Source: Petrolisthes cinctipes (taxonomy: Eukaryota; Arthropoda; Malacostraca; Decapoda; Porcellanidae). Taken from it: 64,000 nucleotides of DNA. Under the pieces are notes generated by a model. The model worked only from the letters and a program-made list of their open reading frames with translations. It did no database searches and was not told where the DNA came from. This document shows, in pieces, positions 62,906 through 64,000 of the stretch. The DNA lies in NCBI GenBank assembly GCA_033782935.1, contig JAWQEG010001306.1:806001-870000 (forward strand). The letters run 5' to 3'. How positions within the stretch are numbered: the first letter of the stretch is position 1; each line of letters begins with the position of its first letter. A program made the translations under genes and the position numbers.

Positions 62906-64000
62906 CATATTGACTTTGGGCACCAAAAATATCGATTTTCAGCATGTTTTGGGCCTGAATTTTGAAAATACTCTAACACGGTGTAGGCATGTACAGATTG
63001 CTTCTGGGACCCCAAAATATTGAATTTTCGGGTGTTTTGAGCCTGAATTTGAGATATAAACGGGTACTGAATATGCATGCATGTTTTGAGCATGTATTTT
63101 GAAAATACTCTAACACGGAGTAGGTATGTACAGATCGCTTCTGGGACCCTAAAATATCGAATTTTCGGGTGTTTTGAGACTGAATTTGAGATATCGACTT
63201 TTTGGCACCTAAAAGATCGATTTTTAGCATGTTTTTAGCCTATATTTTGAAAATATTCTAGCACTGAGTAGGCATGTACAGATTGCTTCTGGGACCCCAA
63301 AATATTGAATTTTCGGGTGTTTTGAGCCTGAATTTGAGATATAAACGGGTACAGAAGATACATGCACATATTGACTTTGGGCACCAAAAATATCGATTTT
63401 CAGCATGTTTTGGGCCTGTATTTTGAAAATACTCTAACACTGAGTAGGCATGTACAGATTGCTTTTGGGACCCCAAAATATTGAATTTTCGGGTGTTTTG
63501 AGCCTGAATTTGAGATATAAACGGGTACTGAAGATGCATGCACATATCGACTTTTGTGCACCTAAAAGATCGATTTTCAGTATATTTTAAGCATGTATTT
63601 TGAAAATACTCTAACACGGAGTAGGCATGTACAGATCGCTTCTGGGACCCCTAAATATCGAATTTTCGGGTGTTTTGGGACTGAATTTGAGATATCGACT
63701 TTTTGGCACCTAAAATATCGATTTTTAGCATGTTTTTAGCCTATATTTTGAAAATATTCTAGCACTGTGTAGGCATGTACAGATTGCTTCTGGGACCCCA
63801 AAATATTGAATTTTTGGGTGTTTTGAGCCTGAATTTGAGATATAAACGGGTACAGAAGATACATGCACATATTGACTTTGGGCATCTAAAATATCAATTT
63901 TCAGCATGTTTTGGGCCTGTATTTTGAAAATACTCTAACACTGAGTAGGCATGTACAGATTGCTTCTGTGACCCCAAAATATTGAATTTTCGGGTGTTTT
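62900..64000 (-). repeat. Third, partial copy of the same segment, one unit shorter
   Basis: From 62900 the sequence again follows about 57.98 kb (offset 4912 bp; also close to 61.77 kb, offset 1134 bp). It keeps CACGGTGTAGGC, which copy 2 lacks. From about 63.72 kb the match shifts to 59.31 kb (offset 4411 bp), sharing ATATCAATTTTCAGC and TTGCTTCTGTGACCCC. The change of 501 bp means that exactly one higher-order unit was lost. The copy runs off the window. Confidence 0.75.

Larger units (their letters stand above)
54012..64000 (-). repeat. Satellite array, reverse block (right of the retrotransposon)
   Basis: The same 501-bp satellite resumes mid-unit with ATTTTTCTCGTGTTTAGGG, matching the point where the left flank stopped, and runs to the window end in reverse orientation. 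The first two units share the private variants ATAAACGGATACAG and AGGCATATACAGATACC one period apart. From about 56.6 kb the array is dominated by nested segmental copies. No genes are visible. Confidence 0.97.

Overview
This window is eukaryotic, almost certainly from an animal genome, although nothing in it fixes the species. About 56.6 kb of the 64 kb is one AT-rich satellite DNA array. The remaining 7.4 kb is a single GC-rich, intron-bearing tyrosine-recombinase retrotransposon of the DIRS1-like type (46591-54011). There are no bacterial-type genes, no rRNA or tRNA genes and no ordinary single-copy host genes.

Satellite: the basic higher-order unit is about 501 bp and holds three related subunits of about 177, 177 and 147 bp. 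The third subunit lacks about 30 bp that the other two have. The array runs forward from 1 to about 19571, flips at a 35-bp spacer (19538-19572), and then runs in reverse to the end of the window, interrupted only by the retrotransposon. Two versions of each subunit ('a' and 'b') are mixed along the array. Larger tandem duplications lie on top of the 501-bp periodicity: about 4.97 kb (34.6-44.0 kb), about 3.78 kb (56.6-64.0 kb), about 2.83 kb (14.4-18.1 kb) and about 1.0 kb (26.6-28.1 kb). This is the pattern expected of a centromeric or heterochromatic satellite evolving by unequal exchange. The many 60-127-residue open frames in it follow from a repeat length divisible by three and are not annotated as genes.

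Retrotransposon: the element has long imperfect inverted terminal repeats (46591-46811 and 53753-54011). A right-end extension has no left counterpart, and an internal complementary region (53598-53699) matches both termini joined head to tail. This is the DIRS1 signature. The satellite resumes in phase on the other side with no target-site duplication, as expected of tyrosine-recombinase integration. Inside, in order, are a Gag with a Cys/His cluster, a Ser/Arg-rich region and an RG-rich tail; a Pol with reverse transcriptase (YLDD) and RNase H; and a tyrosine recombinase with its catalytic R, K, H-x-x-R, W and Y present.

Three introns with near-consensus GTGAGT/GTAAGT donors and AG acceptors (49248-49371, 49633-49732, 50062-50267) each restore the reading frame exactly, and a further acceptor lies at 47600. 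Splicing is therefore needed to make full Gag and to assemble the N-terminal half of the reverse transcriptase, while the genomic RNA must stay unspliced to be copied. This copy looks young (near-intact ends, open frames) but carries an apparent one-base frameshift inside the reverse transcriptase near 50466-50472, so it is probably not autonomous unless that is a sequencing error.
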